This document shows, piece by piece, positions 1 through 13,600 of a DNA stretch of 64,000 bases. The notes below the pieces were generated by a model. It was given only the letters and a program-made list of their open reading frames with translations, was not told the origin of the DNA and did no database searches. A program made the translations under genes and the position numbers. Position 1 is the stretch's first letter. Every line of letters begins with the position of its first letter. Source of the stretch: Aurelia coerulea (lineage: Eukaryota > Cnidaria > Scyphozoa > Semaeostomeae > Ulmaridae); assembly GCA_039566865.1 (NCBI GenBank), contig CM076943.1:9720001-9784000 (forward strand), in the 5' to 3' direction.

Positions 1-3000
1 CTCCTATTGTTGGGGATACGAATCGTCAAAGTTCAAAGCAACGGTTATCCCCCAAAAACGAAACCTGTGATCATGCGCAGAAAGCATGTTTGGTTTTGTG
101 GAAAGACTGTGGGTGGATAATCCGGCCACAATCCAAACACAAGAAATAGCAAAGAAACAAAGAGATTCTCGCGCATGGTAATAGGTTTCCCAGCTGTTGA
201 TCTGCTTTGAACTTTACCAGCATAACAAAAGGCTCAGACAAAAGGGGCAGTCCTCGGTATCCTCAACAATCTAAGGGATCAGCCAGCACTGAATTTCGAA
301 AACCCTTCAATGCCACTACAGCTATTTTAAAGTAACTCTGCTTTCCGCTCCACCTCCCAGAAATTCATCAATTACTCTGGAACCAATCGGTTTATCAAAA
401 TTCTGTAAAAAGGTATGATGTCAACAATATTCTTGGCAATCAAAAGATGCAGTAAGCGCAATCGTTTGCTTTCCAGGTATGGAGACATCACATTTTAAAA
501 TATTCAATGGGTTCCAGAAGAACTTTATTATCTATTCTGCTAATCTAAAGATTCTAATCAAACTTTTTTGCCAATGACATAATATGTTCTAATAACGACT
601 TCACTTGTAGTTGGCTAGATTCATTTGCGCGAAGAAAGACTTTACATCAATCCTTTGCATTTGAAAGAATTTCGAATGATTTGATTGGTCGATTTATCAT
701 GGAAAACAAAGTATCATGGCAAGAAATCCCTGACACCACCTCTAGTCCAATGGTCTATTGGTCGTAATGCTACACTCGAGCTAGACTCGTTACAGCAGTC
801 CATGGTTCTCACTCATTATTTCTGTTGGTATTGCCTCAGTTTAGCAACATATCAGTTTTGCTGTCATTATTAACCAGCTGTAACTAACCTTATATTAAAT
901 CTACTACCATTCATATTCGATTCTCATAACGACCGGCGGTGCATCTAAATCTCATTCATTCTATATTTCTATTTCTATTTCCACTTGTCTTCACATTTAG
1001 TTTTCTAATCTCTTTGCCTGCCATTTGCCGGGCTCTCGATTATCCGGACTGTTTTGGGTCCATTGTAGCGAAAAGTAGGCTGAATCATAATCCTACCTAG
1101 CAAAATGCATGCACTATTTGAAATATCGTACAGAAAAAGCTATATGGCCCATTTGTAAAATTTCAATTCCATCATCATACTGTCCCTTCAACTTAATTGT
1201 TGGGACTTTTCTCGTCCGGGGTACCTATCGTTCGGCATCGTGCACCTATGCTGGCCTTACATTGAATGTGAAACAGTTCCAGTATTTATCAGTAATTAAT
1301 TGTATTGTATGCGTAGCTCTTTGTAGTTGTCTTATTTAATCTTCATTATTTGCATGTCTTTATGTTAATGGCCACGGGCGTAGTCATTGTCTTTTGCTGC
1401 CTGTGGTATCGTACCTGTAGTGTTGCATTGTAGTATAGTAAATTAGACAGTATAGTAGGTAACATGTAATGTAACATTTTATTGAATATAAAAAAAAAAC
1501 TTTTCTCGTAATTTTACGTGCATTATTTCCTTCTCAAATCAGGACATAGCCAACAGTCCTACTTCTAAATTTGCCAAAAAGCAGCCAAAAACGGCTGTTC
1601 ATTATAACGTGAAATATAAAGTGTTCATACTCTGCATTGACAAGAGAGCATGGTTGCAATTCAACACTCTCCGTATCATTAAAAGGCAATGATTGAGCTT
1701 AGAAAAGTAAGATTTTTCCACTTAAATTGCTTAAAAGTGAATTAAATTGAGCCACACTTATACCCCATTCATACTGCCAAGTTAAACCAGCTTAAAAATA
1801 AACCATGCTATCAACTGTTGCGTTTGATTGGTCAATCCAACAAATCGAATGCAGTGATTGGGTGAAACTTAACCTGGTTTAGATAAAGCTGGTATAACTG
1901 TGTCAGTGTGGATGTGGTTTAGTCAAAGCCCATGGAAGCCAGCTTTCGGAAATTCTTGATTTGAGATCAGGATTGTGCGTTGTAAATTATAAATACATTC
2001 TCGAAGTTAAGTTAAACCATCAGCCAGACAATAGAGTTGTAATTTTTCAAATCGATTATATAGTTTTGGTTGTACGTTTTCTCAAACAGTGTGTATATTT
2101 TCCTGACTCAGCCGGTATAATCAATGACATGTAGAACTGAGATCGAGGCTGGGCATTAATTTGATTTTTACAACCAAGATTTTTATCATTATGATGATAA
2201 TACTCACATTGTCACCAGGTGTTCTCAGCTTGTAAAATGGTACAATATAAAACCACGAACCCTGCAGAGAATAATAACATTGATATACAAAAAAAATTAT
2301 TTACCTGATTTTATCTTTAAAAACATTAATCTCAAACATTAACATAAAACATTAACGGCAAAACACCCGTCCCAAAAACGATAAAAACAAATCACTGATT
2401 GTGATCGGAAAACATCTTGTACATTGCAATAACTTCGGAAAATCTTCACAACTTTCTTGTTCAATTTTTATCTAAAGTATAAACACGCGCGGAAAAATAC
2501 TCATCTTAGTAATAATCTTAAATCTCAAAACTGACGTTTTCCGTCAATCCGCTTCCTAGGAACTGTGAGAGAAGAATTTTCAGAGGCAGAATTCGACTTT
2601 CTAAAAGTCCAGCTTTAAAAATTGCGAAATTATTTTAATAATAGATCTTCAAATGGAAATAAAAGCAGTGACTCCAGATTAGGGATCTTACAAATTGATT
2701 GAAACTGCATGGGCTAATTTCAAACAATGAGTAGCTTCTATGCTTTATGAAAGCTGTCACGTGAACCACACTTATATATTGATTTTATATTTTCTGCTCT
2801 TATTACTTTAGGTTTGAAATAGCATTGTAAATAAAGTTTTTATTCTTTTTGCTTAGTTAACAGGGCAAGATGTAAAATAGTATTCATATTCATACTTTTG
2901 ATGGTTCTATCCCGTAAAGAAATAGATAAGTGAATAGAAGGGGGATCTTGACCTAATCAGACAGGGAAGTGCCAAATTTCCTGACAAATCACACCACCCT

Positions 3001-3020
3001 TCCGTACATTTTTGAGAATT
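1..3020. other. Intron sequence, mostly featureless
   Basis: Part of the ITPR intron after exon 5. AT-rich, no exon recognised. About 1,100-1,499 looks like the 3' end of a decayed retroelement on the plus strand, ending in a run of ten A after ATTGAATAT. At 1,750-1,925 short segments around GTTAAACCAGCTT and its complement hint at a worn inverted-repeat element. Both readings are weak. Confidence 0.4.
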
Positions 3021-3024
3021 TTAA

Positions 3025-3325
3025 AGGGGCTCCGTCGTCAAAATGTAAACAAAACGATAATTTTTGCAGTTTTTTGAAAGGTGATATCACACAGGATTTT
3101 TGTATTTTTTTTTCAAAGGGCATTAATCCTTGTACTTCACTAAGGAACAAACCAAACATTCATATCTTCTACGATTGCTCGGATATAAGTAGATTTTTAA
3201 CGGTCACTTTTTTGTGGCTTGGGTGAAGCCATCAAACAAACTGCAGAGAACAATGGATGAACAATGGATAATTCCCGACACGTGCGAGTTTACAGATTTG
3301 TTTACTGTTTGACGACTGAGCCCCT
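3025..3325. mobile_element. TTAA-flanked MITE, family AGGGGCTCC, copy 1
   Basis: Terminal inverted repeats start AGGGGCTCCGTCGTCAAA, and the element is bounded by TTAA on both sides (3,021-3,024 and 3,326-3,329). Two other copies occur at 15,516-15,820 and 56,572-56,886 with the same ends and the same TTAA. A TTAA target is typical of piggyBac elements and of T2-type MITEs. No coding capacity. Confidence 0.85.
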
Positions 3326-4010
3326 TTAAGGTCTTTTCTGCAGATTTGATGAAACTCTGGGACGTAATTCCATAAATTATGAAACATTTCCTACACTTTT
3401 GCGAATTTTTCTCCAATACAGCACCCATAATTCTGCAAATATGTAATTCATATCATTCTAAAATTGTCGTTGCTTTAAAACGGCTCAATGTTTGGACTTA
3501 CAAATCATCATATCCAAGCATCTTCTGCTTACTCCCGAATCCTTGCTGGAAATCGAACATAATTTTTGCCGGATTATATTCTGATTCTGTTTCCGTCTAA
3601 TCTCCCTATTATACAAGCTATCTAGAAAATCATTTTTCGGAATTTGTTCTTGGAGATGCTAGAAAAAGACTTTCGTATGGATTCCGATATGGAATAACCG
3701 ATCATTGACGTGATCACTAATCCACTTTCATGGCTCCCTGCAAAGCAGTCACGTGGCCAAAAAATCCATAAAATCCACAAGCCTGATTGGTTCAATACAG
3801 CATCAATCACAGTTTGGACACAGTTTGGGCATTTATTAGCCAATCAGATTACTCGATTCACATGGCACGCGACACACCACGGGATGCCCTTAAAAGGTGG
3901 CTTGCTCACTCGGGGACGTAGGAAGCACTTATTACATTTTCAATTTAGTTTCATTTCATTTCAAAATCCTTTACCCAGGGTATAAATTCATATATATGCT
4001 GCTTGACAAT

Positions 4011-4190
4011 AGATCTTCTAGCTATTCTGAAAAGAATCAGAATCGAACGATCTTTTGCTACATTTTGTAGAATTTTCAAATGTGCACTTTTGTGATAGAA
4101 GCTCTAACGCCACTCGTTCGAACCTCGCGTATAAAAGTGTAAAAAAATAACGCTCAATCCAGGCTCTTTTTTAGAATAGCCAAAAGGTCT
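4011..4190. mobile_element. Short inverted-repeat element, copy 1
   Basis: About 180 bp with terminal inverted repeats around CTAGCTATTCT / AGAATAGCCAAAAGG. A second copy with the same interior (TAGAAGCTCTAACGCCACT, TCGCGTATAAAA) lies at 35,558-35,742. No clear target duplication. Exact ends uncertain by a few bases. Confidence 0.65.
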
Positions 4191-4584
4191 ATTGGCCCTG
4201 CAAAAATTTACTTACAAAATTAATGATATTATGAACTATTAAAATTTACAATAAAAGGGAACGGAATAAGGCAAATTAAAGATCTATACATGAATTTACA
4301 GATTTCTATACAGCGATGTAAGATACTTGTAAAGTCAATTTTTTCTTGAGTTTGGATTTAAAGGCATGGAAAGACAACTCGCAGAGGGGTCACTTTCAGA
4401 ACAGGAGAAGCACCTGTTATATTGAGAAAAGATTTTAAAAAGAGCAGTTTAAGTTTGAATAGGACACTTTCGAAAACTTAGACGAGGACGGCACGGTGCC
4501 CGTTGTGCCCCCTGGCCCCAACAATTATGTGTTAAATTACTGCAAATTCCTTGGCTCACCCGGCATGGCATACTTATTGATTAC

Positions 4585-4689
4585 CTCGTTTCCTTCAGCA
4601 TCCAAATGTACTCTCATTGCATTCTTCTCAAGCAAGGCAGGTAGCCTTTTATTCACTGTTAAATACTTGTTGCTCTTGATGTGTAGAAG
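4585..4689 (-). CDS. ITPR: ITPR coding exon 5
   Basis: 105 nt, phase 0 on both sides, acceptor CAATTTCTTTCAG and donor GTAATC. It codes [20 protein letters not shown] followed by [15 protein letters not shown], the start of the MIR region. The next expected block of the family (GSWFYIQPFYKLRS-like) is not found between 1 and 4,584, so the following intron is longer than 4.5 kb and the rest of the gene is outside the window. Confidence 0.96.
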
Positions 4690-7600
4690 CTGAAAGAAAT
4701 TGCAATAATGTTAGAAAACGAGTTCTAAGGCCACCCAGTAGCAAGTTAGGAAAGCTACTTGAACACATTCAATAAAGTTTGAACGATTCACAATTAATTA
4801 GCTGCTCGGAAAGGCAAGACTTGCTAAATGGATTTTATTTGTCATTTTAAGTACCGGGTGTCTCAGAAAAAAGTACCCCCTTTTGACTGGAAATAGGAAC
4901 CAAGCATAAGATATCATTGCTTCCCGACTTCACAGCTAATTTCATCAATGTTCAACTTAGATGCACGTACCTTGCATTTAGAAATGGCCCCCCAAACACC
5001 GGAGATACAGGTTCGCAAAGTCAAAATGCACAGTGCACCCAAAACCAGAGGTTTTGAAAAAGGGCCTAGTCATGATTTGTATCGTGGACATTTTCCAAAG
5101 TACCTGTAGACTTTAAAGTTTCCATGTTTTGCTTTTGAAAAGAATAAAAGATGCATAGACATGGCGCTGATTAAACAAATATAGTAAAAATGTGGTAAAA
5201 GTGATAAAGTTGTGCCACATCTCCAAAATAAGCGTGCATGTGCTCTTTTCCTCTTCTTTAATACAAAACACTTGGGATCGAATGCAATGCAAGGACCGTT
5301 TCCTCAAAAGAAAAGTCACTTCAAGAACAATTGAAGTAATTCAAGGTATATATCTTTTCAAAAATAAAAAGTACAGGTCAAAGTTGAAAATTCGTTTGCA
5401 AAATACCTGTTTGTTGTCAAATTATGGCTAGGCCATTTCTCAAAACCTCTGGTTTAGGGTGCACTCCAAATTTTGACCTTGTGAACTCATATCTCCGGTG
5501 TTTGGTGGTCGATTTCCAAATGCAAGATATGTGCATCTAAGTTGAGGACCAACAGATGTAGTCATGAATTCAAAAAGTCCCGAAATATTATCGTTTTGTT
5601 GCCTTGTTGAGTCAAATGGGGGTACTTTTTTTTGAGACACCCGGTAGATTGTTTGCTCTGTGACAACTCACTAAGAGCGTGAAACTAAAATTCCAACAGC
5701 TGGCCTCATTGTACTGATGACTGCGGTCTTTGGAAACTGATCCGTCTTTCCACCGACGACAGCGGATTAAGAGGAGGAGGCACCTTAATATAGCTAGAAG
5801 GACGATTTCCAGCAACATCACTGACGTTAGTCAGGAGGAAAAGGATAAAATATAATAAAGAATAAGTAACTAAACTTATGATTGCGAGAATCAAACTCTT
5901 TCACATGATCTCTAGTTGGCCTCATTTTGGAACGTAATCGTACTTCTATGGCCAAAACCAGTTTTGACTCTACATAGTTTTTGGATGTACTTTAGACCCT
6001 GTGGCCAGGTGGGGGGGGGGAGTTCCTCTGCTACCTCCCCCTCTCATCGGCCTTGGCTGACAGGAAAATCAACAACAGCAAATACCTGTATAACTCCACC
6101 ATATTGAACAACTGTAGAAATCATCTTCTTGTTATCTTGTTCATTTTGCTTCTTTTCAAGCTCTGCTGCGTGCTTAAATAAACATAGAATTATAAACAAT
6201 TGGTTTAGGAGATATGTCATGTGACTTTACCAATTCACGCTCGACAATGAGAGCTGGGGACCACTACAAAATATAGTTGCGAAGGGATTTGGAAAGTGCC
6301 TCGTTCGCTTGGAAGTTGATCAAGTCATTTGAAAACTTTACCAGCGGATGAATAGGCGATCGTCGAAGGGGACGGCGCGGCGTACTTTAAAGAAGCGACG
6401 AGCAACTTACAGCTATTGAAGTTTGCGGCGCTGTTCACAACATTATCACCGCAAATTTCTCACAGCTTTCTTGGACTAAATTTCTGTTTTGCTTTCAAAA
6501 ATAGCAAGTTCGTGTAGTCATTTCATTCATTTAGGTCTGACTGACAATTGCTACCTCTCCTTTCTCTTTAACTGTCGTGTGGGAGAATACTAGAGCAATT
6601 GTATGCAGCTTTTCCCGAATTTCTTACAGAAACCTAAAAAACGTTTGAAATGCAAAGAATCATAGCAGAAAGTTCCTGCACCAACTTTAGCGAATTATCA
6701 GTCAGCTTTTTTACGAAGACAAGGAAAAACACAGACTTATCATTTTCATTTAGCATCGCTCAACTGAACTAATAAGTTGCTACAACTACATATTAGTTTT
6801 TCATTGGAGCGATAAAAGCGATGTTAATTGAATTATTCAAATGAGCAATAGTGAAGGGACTAAAATTGTGAGTCAACGTGAAATACTTACATGAAGTTTC
6901 TTGAGTAGCACAGTATCACTTGTCGTCGATACAGCAGGTTTAGCGGCCTTCCAAAATTGATTCTGTGCAGAATAGCGATTCATAGGAATCACTCTGAACA
7001 AACTGTCTGCAAAATAAAAAATTATCTGGTTGAAAAGCACTGTAATTAAAAAGAAAAAACAAAGTGTCAAATACCCACACTGTATTGGGAGACCCAGGGA
7101 AATGACACTTTTGACAAAATCATTGAGAAGCAATTAAATTACAAATTACTTATGATGACAATTCCTTCATTTGAATTTTCAAGGACCAAATTGATTTTAG
7201 ACATAGTGCAAAGCCTTGAAATGGCATCGAATTTGTGGCAATTTGTCTACCTGGTTTGAGGCATACTTTAAAATCAAAAGAAATGATCATCAAAATGACT
7301 TTTTTTCAATCAATACCAATTCAAATTAGTTGCGTATCTATTTGAAGCATTTCATTTAATGAAGGATTCAAACTTTGACATGAAATCACAGGGCACCAGC
7401 ACAGTTATGTGTTACGGGCACGAAATCATGCAAAATACTACCGGGTGTCCCAAAATGATGTATTATCGTTTGATTGCTTATATGTCCATAAAAAAATAAC
7501 GAATGATGAACTGATTTTCGAAAACTGTATCTTATCCGATTGACGAAAGGCTAAATTGTATTTGACGATGTTGGTTTTGGTTTTACGCGGATGTTTTCAT

Positions 7601-10600
7601 GTCGAAAGAAGATCGATAAACCTGCTCAAATTCAAGCCTTATATGGCATGAAAAAGAAACGGTCTACTTTTCCAGCCAATATTCTAGATGTGATACAAAA
7701 GGCCCAACTTATATGTCGTTCATAGAATACGAATTCAGTTAATACTGAATTCAGATGGATGGGTAATTAAAGAGAATACGAATGCAAGTTCAGCCTTTTG
7801 TATCACATCTAAAATGTTGACTGGAAAAATAGGCCGTTTCGTTCGCATGCCATCTAAGGCTTTAATTTGAGCAGGTTTATCAATCTTCTTTTCGACATGA
7901 AAACATCGTCGTAAAGCCAGAACCAACATCTTCAAATACAATTTAGCCTTTAGGCAATCAAATAAAACAAAGCTTTTGAAAATCAGTTTATTGGTTATGG
8001 ACATATAAGCAATCAAACGATAATACATCATTTTGGGATACCCGGTATTACTCAAAAACTTGAAGGAAACGAACATCTGGATTTGATATTTGGCAAAGAT
8101 GCACGAAAAGGAAATTTAAAGATCGGTAACATGACAAAATATTAGTGATGCTGGTGTTTCAAAACGTTTATGTTGGGTCAGCCATCCGGTAAGGTAAAAA
8201 TGCATTTAAGTTCCGTTGAAGCAATTTAATCGAAGAAAAAGATGTACAATTTGTTCATTCAACTCATAGCATGGTTCATCAACCATAACCATGATTATTC
8301 CTTCGTGCTTCATGTCAGAGAAGTCCAGGTAGACACTGCTCTTATGGTACCCTTTTTGAGCCTTCTGTTAGAGCAAACAAGAGCATTGTACATCATAGAA
8401 GTTTCCTGAATACTTCCATTATCTAAGCTTGAAGGCATATAGTAGCACCTTTCCCCACGTTAAATGATGGTTAATCAAACCCTGAACCGAGAACCTTTCA
8501 CGAGTTGATTGAACAAACTGTAATAACAATTACACCAACCGTTTTAAAGATTTGGCTATGGCAAGCTACAGAATCAAAATTTTAAATGTGCATAAAAATA
8601 TGGACGAAAAGCACATCCGAGAAAATAGTGGCTATCAACTACGCATCGAATTTTGTTGATAACCAGCAACAAATATTTACAATCTGCATCAACATCATAA
8701 CTATTTTGGAGCATAGGGCTCAAATCTTTCAAATCTTTAAAAAGGTCGATGTAAAATTCTATTATATTTTTCTTTGAATGGGATTGCTCGAAAGGAGCTT
8801 ATGGTACTTTGCTGTAAATCTGCCGTGGAAATTTTATTATATCTTTATTTTTTTCAAAATGGCGGCAATTTGATAATTTTTGAAAAAATTCATGGACAAT
8901 TTTGAAAAAATTCAAATCATAGTAAATCCTAAACCAATCGAGGAAACATTACATAACCTTCAAGAAAACCATAGTTTATGGAGCTCTACAATATGGTGGC
9001 AAGCAGAAATCTGTAGCTTTTGTAGTTTAGGATTTAGAAATTTGATGACGTCATAGCCTCAAATTTAATAAATGCCGCCATATTGAAACTATTCAAGATG
9101 TCAATAAATTGCCACGGCAGATTTGCAGCAAAAAACCCTTAGTTCCTTCCAAGCTATTTATTTCAAAGAAAACGGCAATAGAATTTTACACCGACTTCTT
9201 TAAAGATTTGAGCCCTATGTTCTATTTTGGCTAAAATTAAGAATTTCTTAGATAACCACATGTTCAGTTAGTGGATGTTTACAAAATTCTTTCTGATGCC
9301 TAGGATGTCATCATCAAAATGATAAAATGGTACTTGATAATCCTTTCTTAAGAAAGCAAAGCAGACATATTTAGTTTGATAACAAACTCCTTGAAATTTC
9401 GCAGAAAGGTTTGAGTTTAGATGACAATAAAGACTTCGTATTGATAGGAAAGAAAGAGAAAGAGGGGGAAAGAGGGAATTCAAGGTAGGAAAGTAAAGGG
9501 AAACCATTTTTTAACAGAAGCAGTAGAGAGAGAGATGTCAGCAAATTGAAGTTAGGTGAAAGGGGGCGTGAGATAACTATTGTCCCATCTACGCCAATGA
9601 CATAGGCAGAAATATTTCAAACTTTCTCAGACAAAAGAGAGTTTTGCCTAGGGTTGATTAAGGTACGAATAAAATCCAGTTACCTCTGTATTTCGTCGGT
9701 GGATTATCCAATGTACCAGCATCGGGTTCCACCACAACTCGATCGTCAACAAGGCTACAAAAAAGAGAGCAAACTTTTAAAGAAAAGAAAACTGTACAGA
9801 ATAAGCCCACATAAAATTAACCACGGATTAAGAACCTCCAGGCTTATTTTTTGCCAATTAAGCACCTTATATATAAGAACCACTTCAGCCAGGCAAATGA
9901 AGCCGATTCTTATACAGAGGATAACAAAAAACTGAACCATTGGTGCACATACAGGTATATTTGCTAGATCATTAAAATACATGCACAGTTGTAGGGTACT
10001 AAAAGTCAATCATTTTTAACCAATTACACAAGAGTAAACATTTATTTTCCTCCTTTCCAATACTGATCATAACAATGATTTAAGAACTGATTTAAGCACT
10101 TCTCAAGGCTGTTTGCCTGTAATGCATCCAGTATGAACCATTGTAGCCTGCTACAGAAAATCACGGGTTCTTTTATGCAGATTTTACTGTATTGTCTCTG
10201 TTGTTTACAGAGGACCGAAAAAGGTATTTTATGAGCCTTGGTACTTAATTCATGACACCTTAAAAGCGACTCTAAGGACGATCAGTATAACATCATGTTT
10301 GTGTTAGCTCATTTTGAGTCTTGTATTATCATTCATTTCAACATTTTTGCTGAAAGGATACGGCTATTAAATGATTTTTTATTTCGTCAACAACAAACCT
10401 ACGCGCAAGACAAAATGGGAGTCTTCAATATTTGAAGAGCTAAATCTTAAAGATAGGTTTAACATTTTATGTCATTGGAGAGCTACCCACACCCACCATA
10501 TACAACATTACGAACAATTTGGCAAAGAGTACTATCAATTACAATAAATAATAAATGAGTTAAAGGTGGGAAAGGAAATCACTAGAGCATGTTGCAATAA

Positions 10601-13600
10601 AATAAGCACATGGCTTTATTTTTGGCGTTAGGAAAACGATCCTTTTGTCAGAAAACCCTGACTGGCTTATTAGGATATTCATCACTTGGCTTAGGAAAAA
10701 GGGCTACTCGAACCTGTGATAGAAGTTCATTGGCTCTTAGGTCGTTAGCAAGGGTAAATTCTGTGAAACGAAGGATGCAGTTTTAGGTGTAGTGATCATA
10801 ACTTAATGATAGAAGTAGGTCGGCATAAAAACAAAGCTTTGGAAAATAGGATTTGTATTGAGGACGAGGTTCATCTGCTACTCGACTGTAGTGCACACGA
10901 CAATTAAGGCGACAATACTTGAGTCAGGGAATCATACAAATAATTAACAATCTAAAGGACAAAAATGAAGAATTCAAACTGATAAATACCAATGAAGACC
11001 CAGGCAACATTTTATTTTTGCAAAATATTCAGACGAAGAATTTAAATTCAAAATGAATATTAGCTAACGAGGTTTCGTCTCTCTGTCCATTCGCCCCAAA
11101 CCTTTTTCATTTGTTTCTTGTTACTGTTCGCGTTTGTTTTTATTTAGTTATAACTTCGTAGATTTATTTTCAATATATTTAGCTTGTAGAGACCATGTAC
11201 CTCTGGTATAGTGTCGTTGATTGAAAAAAAGTTTGTTTAAGACAAAGAGATTCGACAGCCTCAAGAAGAGATTTCACACCTTCAACGTAGCCAACCATTC
11301 TGTTCTACGTTCTCTATTTATTTTGATTTGGTTGAGTGCACTCAAATGTGTGAAACCTATTCTTCAGAAAAGAAAATCGCTTTGTGTTTTCAGAAACCTG
11401 AATTTTTGTTTCGTAAAATTTGCCCTTGCTGTCATTTGCAGTATCGGTGGTAGTTTGAAACAAAGACATGCTGTTATCATAGCTAAAACTCGAAGCATAT
11501 TCTCCAAATCTTTAAATCGGTGTAAAAAGGCGAGTGTATAATTCTATGACCTGTTTCTTTTAATTGAGTGGCTTAGAGAAACTTTAGCTACTTATCTATA
11601 ATCCTACCGTTGGACTATTCAGAAATCATGAATATTTTTGAAATTACAGCATATTTAATATTTCAACTCATCTGAGAATGTGACGTCATCAAATTGACAA
11701 CCTTTTACTTGATATCATATCATAGACATCCATCAACTAGGATATTCTTGAAAATCATTTCATGTTCCGTCAAAAATGTTCTTGAATTTTTTTAAAAAAG
11801 AACGAAAACACTCTAATTCTGAAAATATTGAGGATTTCAGAGAAGTCATATGGTAGAATTATAGAAAAAAAGCTAAAGCTTCTTTGAAGCCAATCAGTTC
11901 AAAGAAATAGGTAATAGAATTTACACCAACCTTTTTAGAGATTTGCAACCTATGTTAAGCCTCTAGAGTTTGCAGTAAAGACTACCCTGGGCACCAGAGG
12001 ACCCGCATGAAAGAAACTGCGGATCAAGGACACCAAGGTTGATTTTTTGCCTATTAAAGGACAAGTCCGCGGTTGGTATAATTTTGATAAAACAAAAGAT
12101 TACATTGTTGTGTGTAGTACTTTTTCTCAACTTTTTCTCTCTTTTCTTTGCGAAATTACGTCTTACAATGTGAGAGATGAGCGATGTGACATCATAAAAG
12201 CACAAGGTCTTGGATCGTAGCCTTCGACACCATAGCCTCCTTTATGGAGCGTCGTTTGCGTCTTTATTACAAACTGGCATTTTCTTATCCTAAACTCTAA
12301 ATTTCTTTCATATAAGAAATATTTTCAATACTAACTGCTCTATTCAGTAAGGTCTTCATATCATTTTGTATGCCAACTTTCGTTTCGTATGGTGTTTTGC
12401 ATTCAGTATGGCCTTTGGCGCAATACATCGTGACAATCCAAACTTCTGTATGGCCTATCTATTTCGTATGGCTTATTGCGCAATACGTCATAAAAACGAA
12501 ACTTTAGTATGGCCTATTGCACAATACATCATCAAATTATCATTCTGTATGACATGTTCATTTCGTATGGTCTATTGCGCAATACGTCATATAAAATGTA
12601 ACTTTAGTATGGCCTATTGCCCAATAGCCAGACTTACTACGATGAGCCCTAGTAAACGGACTAAAGGTAACAAGTCTACGCAATAGCAACGTTGTTTTGG
12701 CGGAAAACTTAACCACAATGCTTGCCTAGATTAATTCATGGTTTCGAACTGCACCTTCTTGCCGGATGAATCATCGAAGTGCTGCGAGAAAAAGACTGGA
12801 AAAACATGGAACAATCCAGACGAAGCAGTTAGCGGTTATACAAGCAGCGAACGCAATTTTTGAACAGCTTTCGAGAGGAAGTTGGTATGATCTAGATTTT
12901 ACGAATAACACGATCCAGAAATCGATACTGAAGGCACAGACGAGGGATAGTTGGTTGGCCCAGGATCAGACCCATTCGCCGCCATAACCCCCATTGATGC
13001 TGATAATGCATGAACACTGGCAGGTGCTTCGCTGAGACGACTCAGTAAATGTTGTCCTTCGGCTGCCAACTGATTAATCCGATCGTCGGCAGGCCTGTTG
13101 GTATCGATCGTGCTTGGCAATAGATCGTTCCTTGCTCTCTCCAGTTCCAGTTTGCCTTGCAGGACTTGCACTTCGATGATTCATCCGGCAAGAAGGTGCA
13201 GTTCGAAACCATGAATCAAGCTAGGCCAGCATTGTGTTTAAAGAGGCTGGATAAGAAATACATAAACAAATCCATGGTTTGTGCATCAAATATCGCATTT
13301 TGAAAGGAGAGATTCCTTTGTAATTAGCTAAATTCAAAAGGAAAGATCCTTATCTAGACACAGGCTGGTCTTTGGGTGAAAGATCAACGAAAATACTTGT
13401 TGGGAATCCATTTATATCGCAGCAATCCCAAAACATATGGAGCTTTAATTTGTATCAGAAGAAAGTTCAAAGGCAAATCTACAAGATGAGACATTTATTT
13501 TGAATTTTCGTTGAATAGTCCCAATAAATTAATTAGCTTATCAGAAAACAGAACAGCCAAATCAAAAATGTCCCCGACAGTTTAGCTTTTGCGTAGACTT

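Noticed and set aside
12366..12686. A 106-codon frame with repeated [12 protein letters not shown] units, and its inverted twin at 13,613-13,906.
   Set aside because: Both come from the same transposon arm repeats; the periodic TATTGCGCAATA palindrome explains the protein periodicity.
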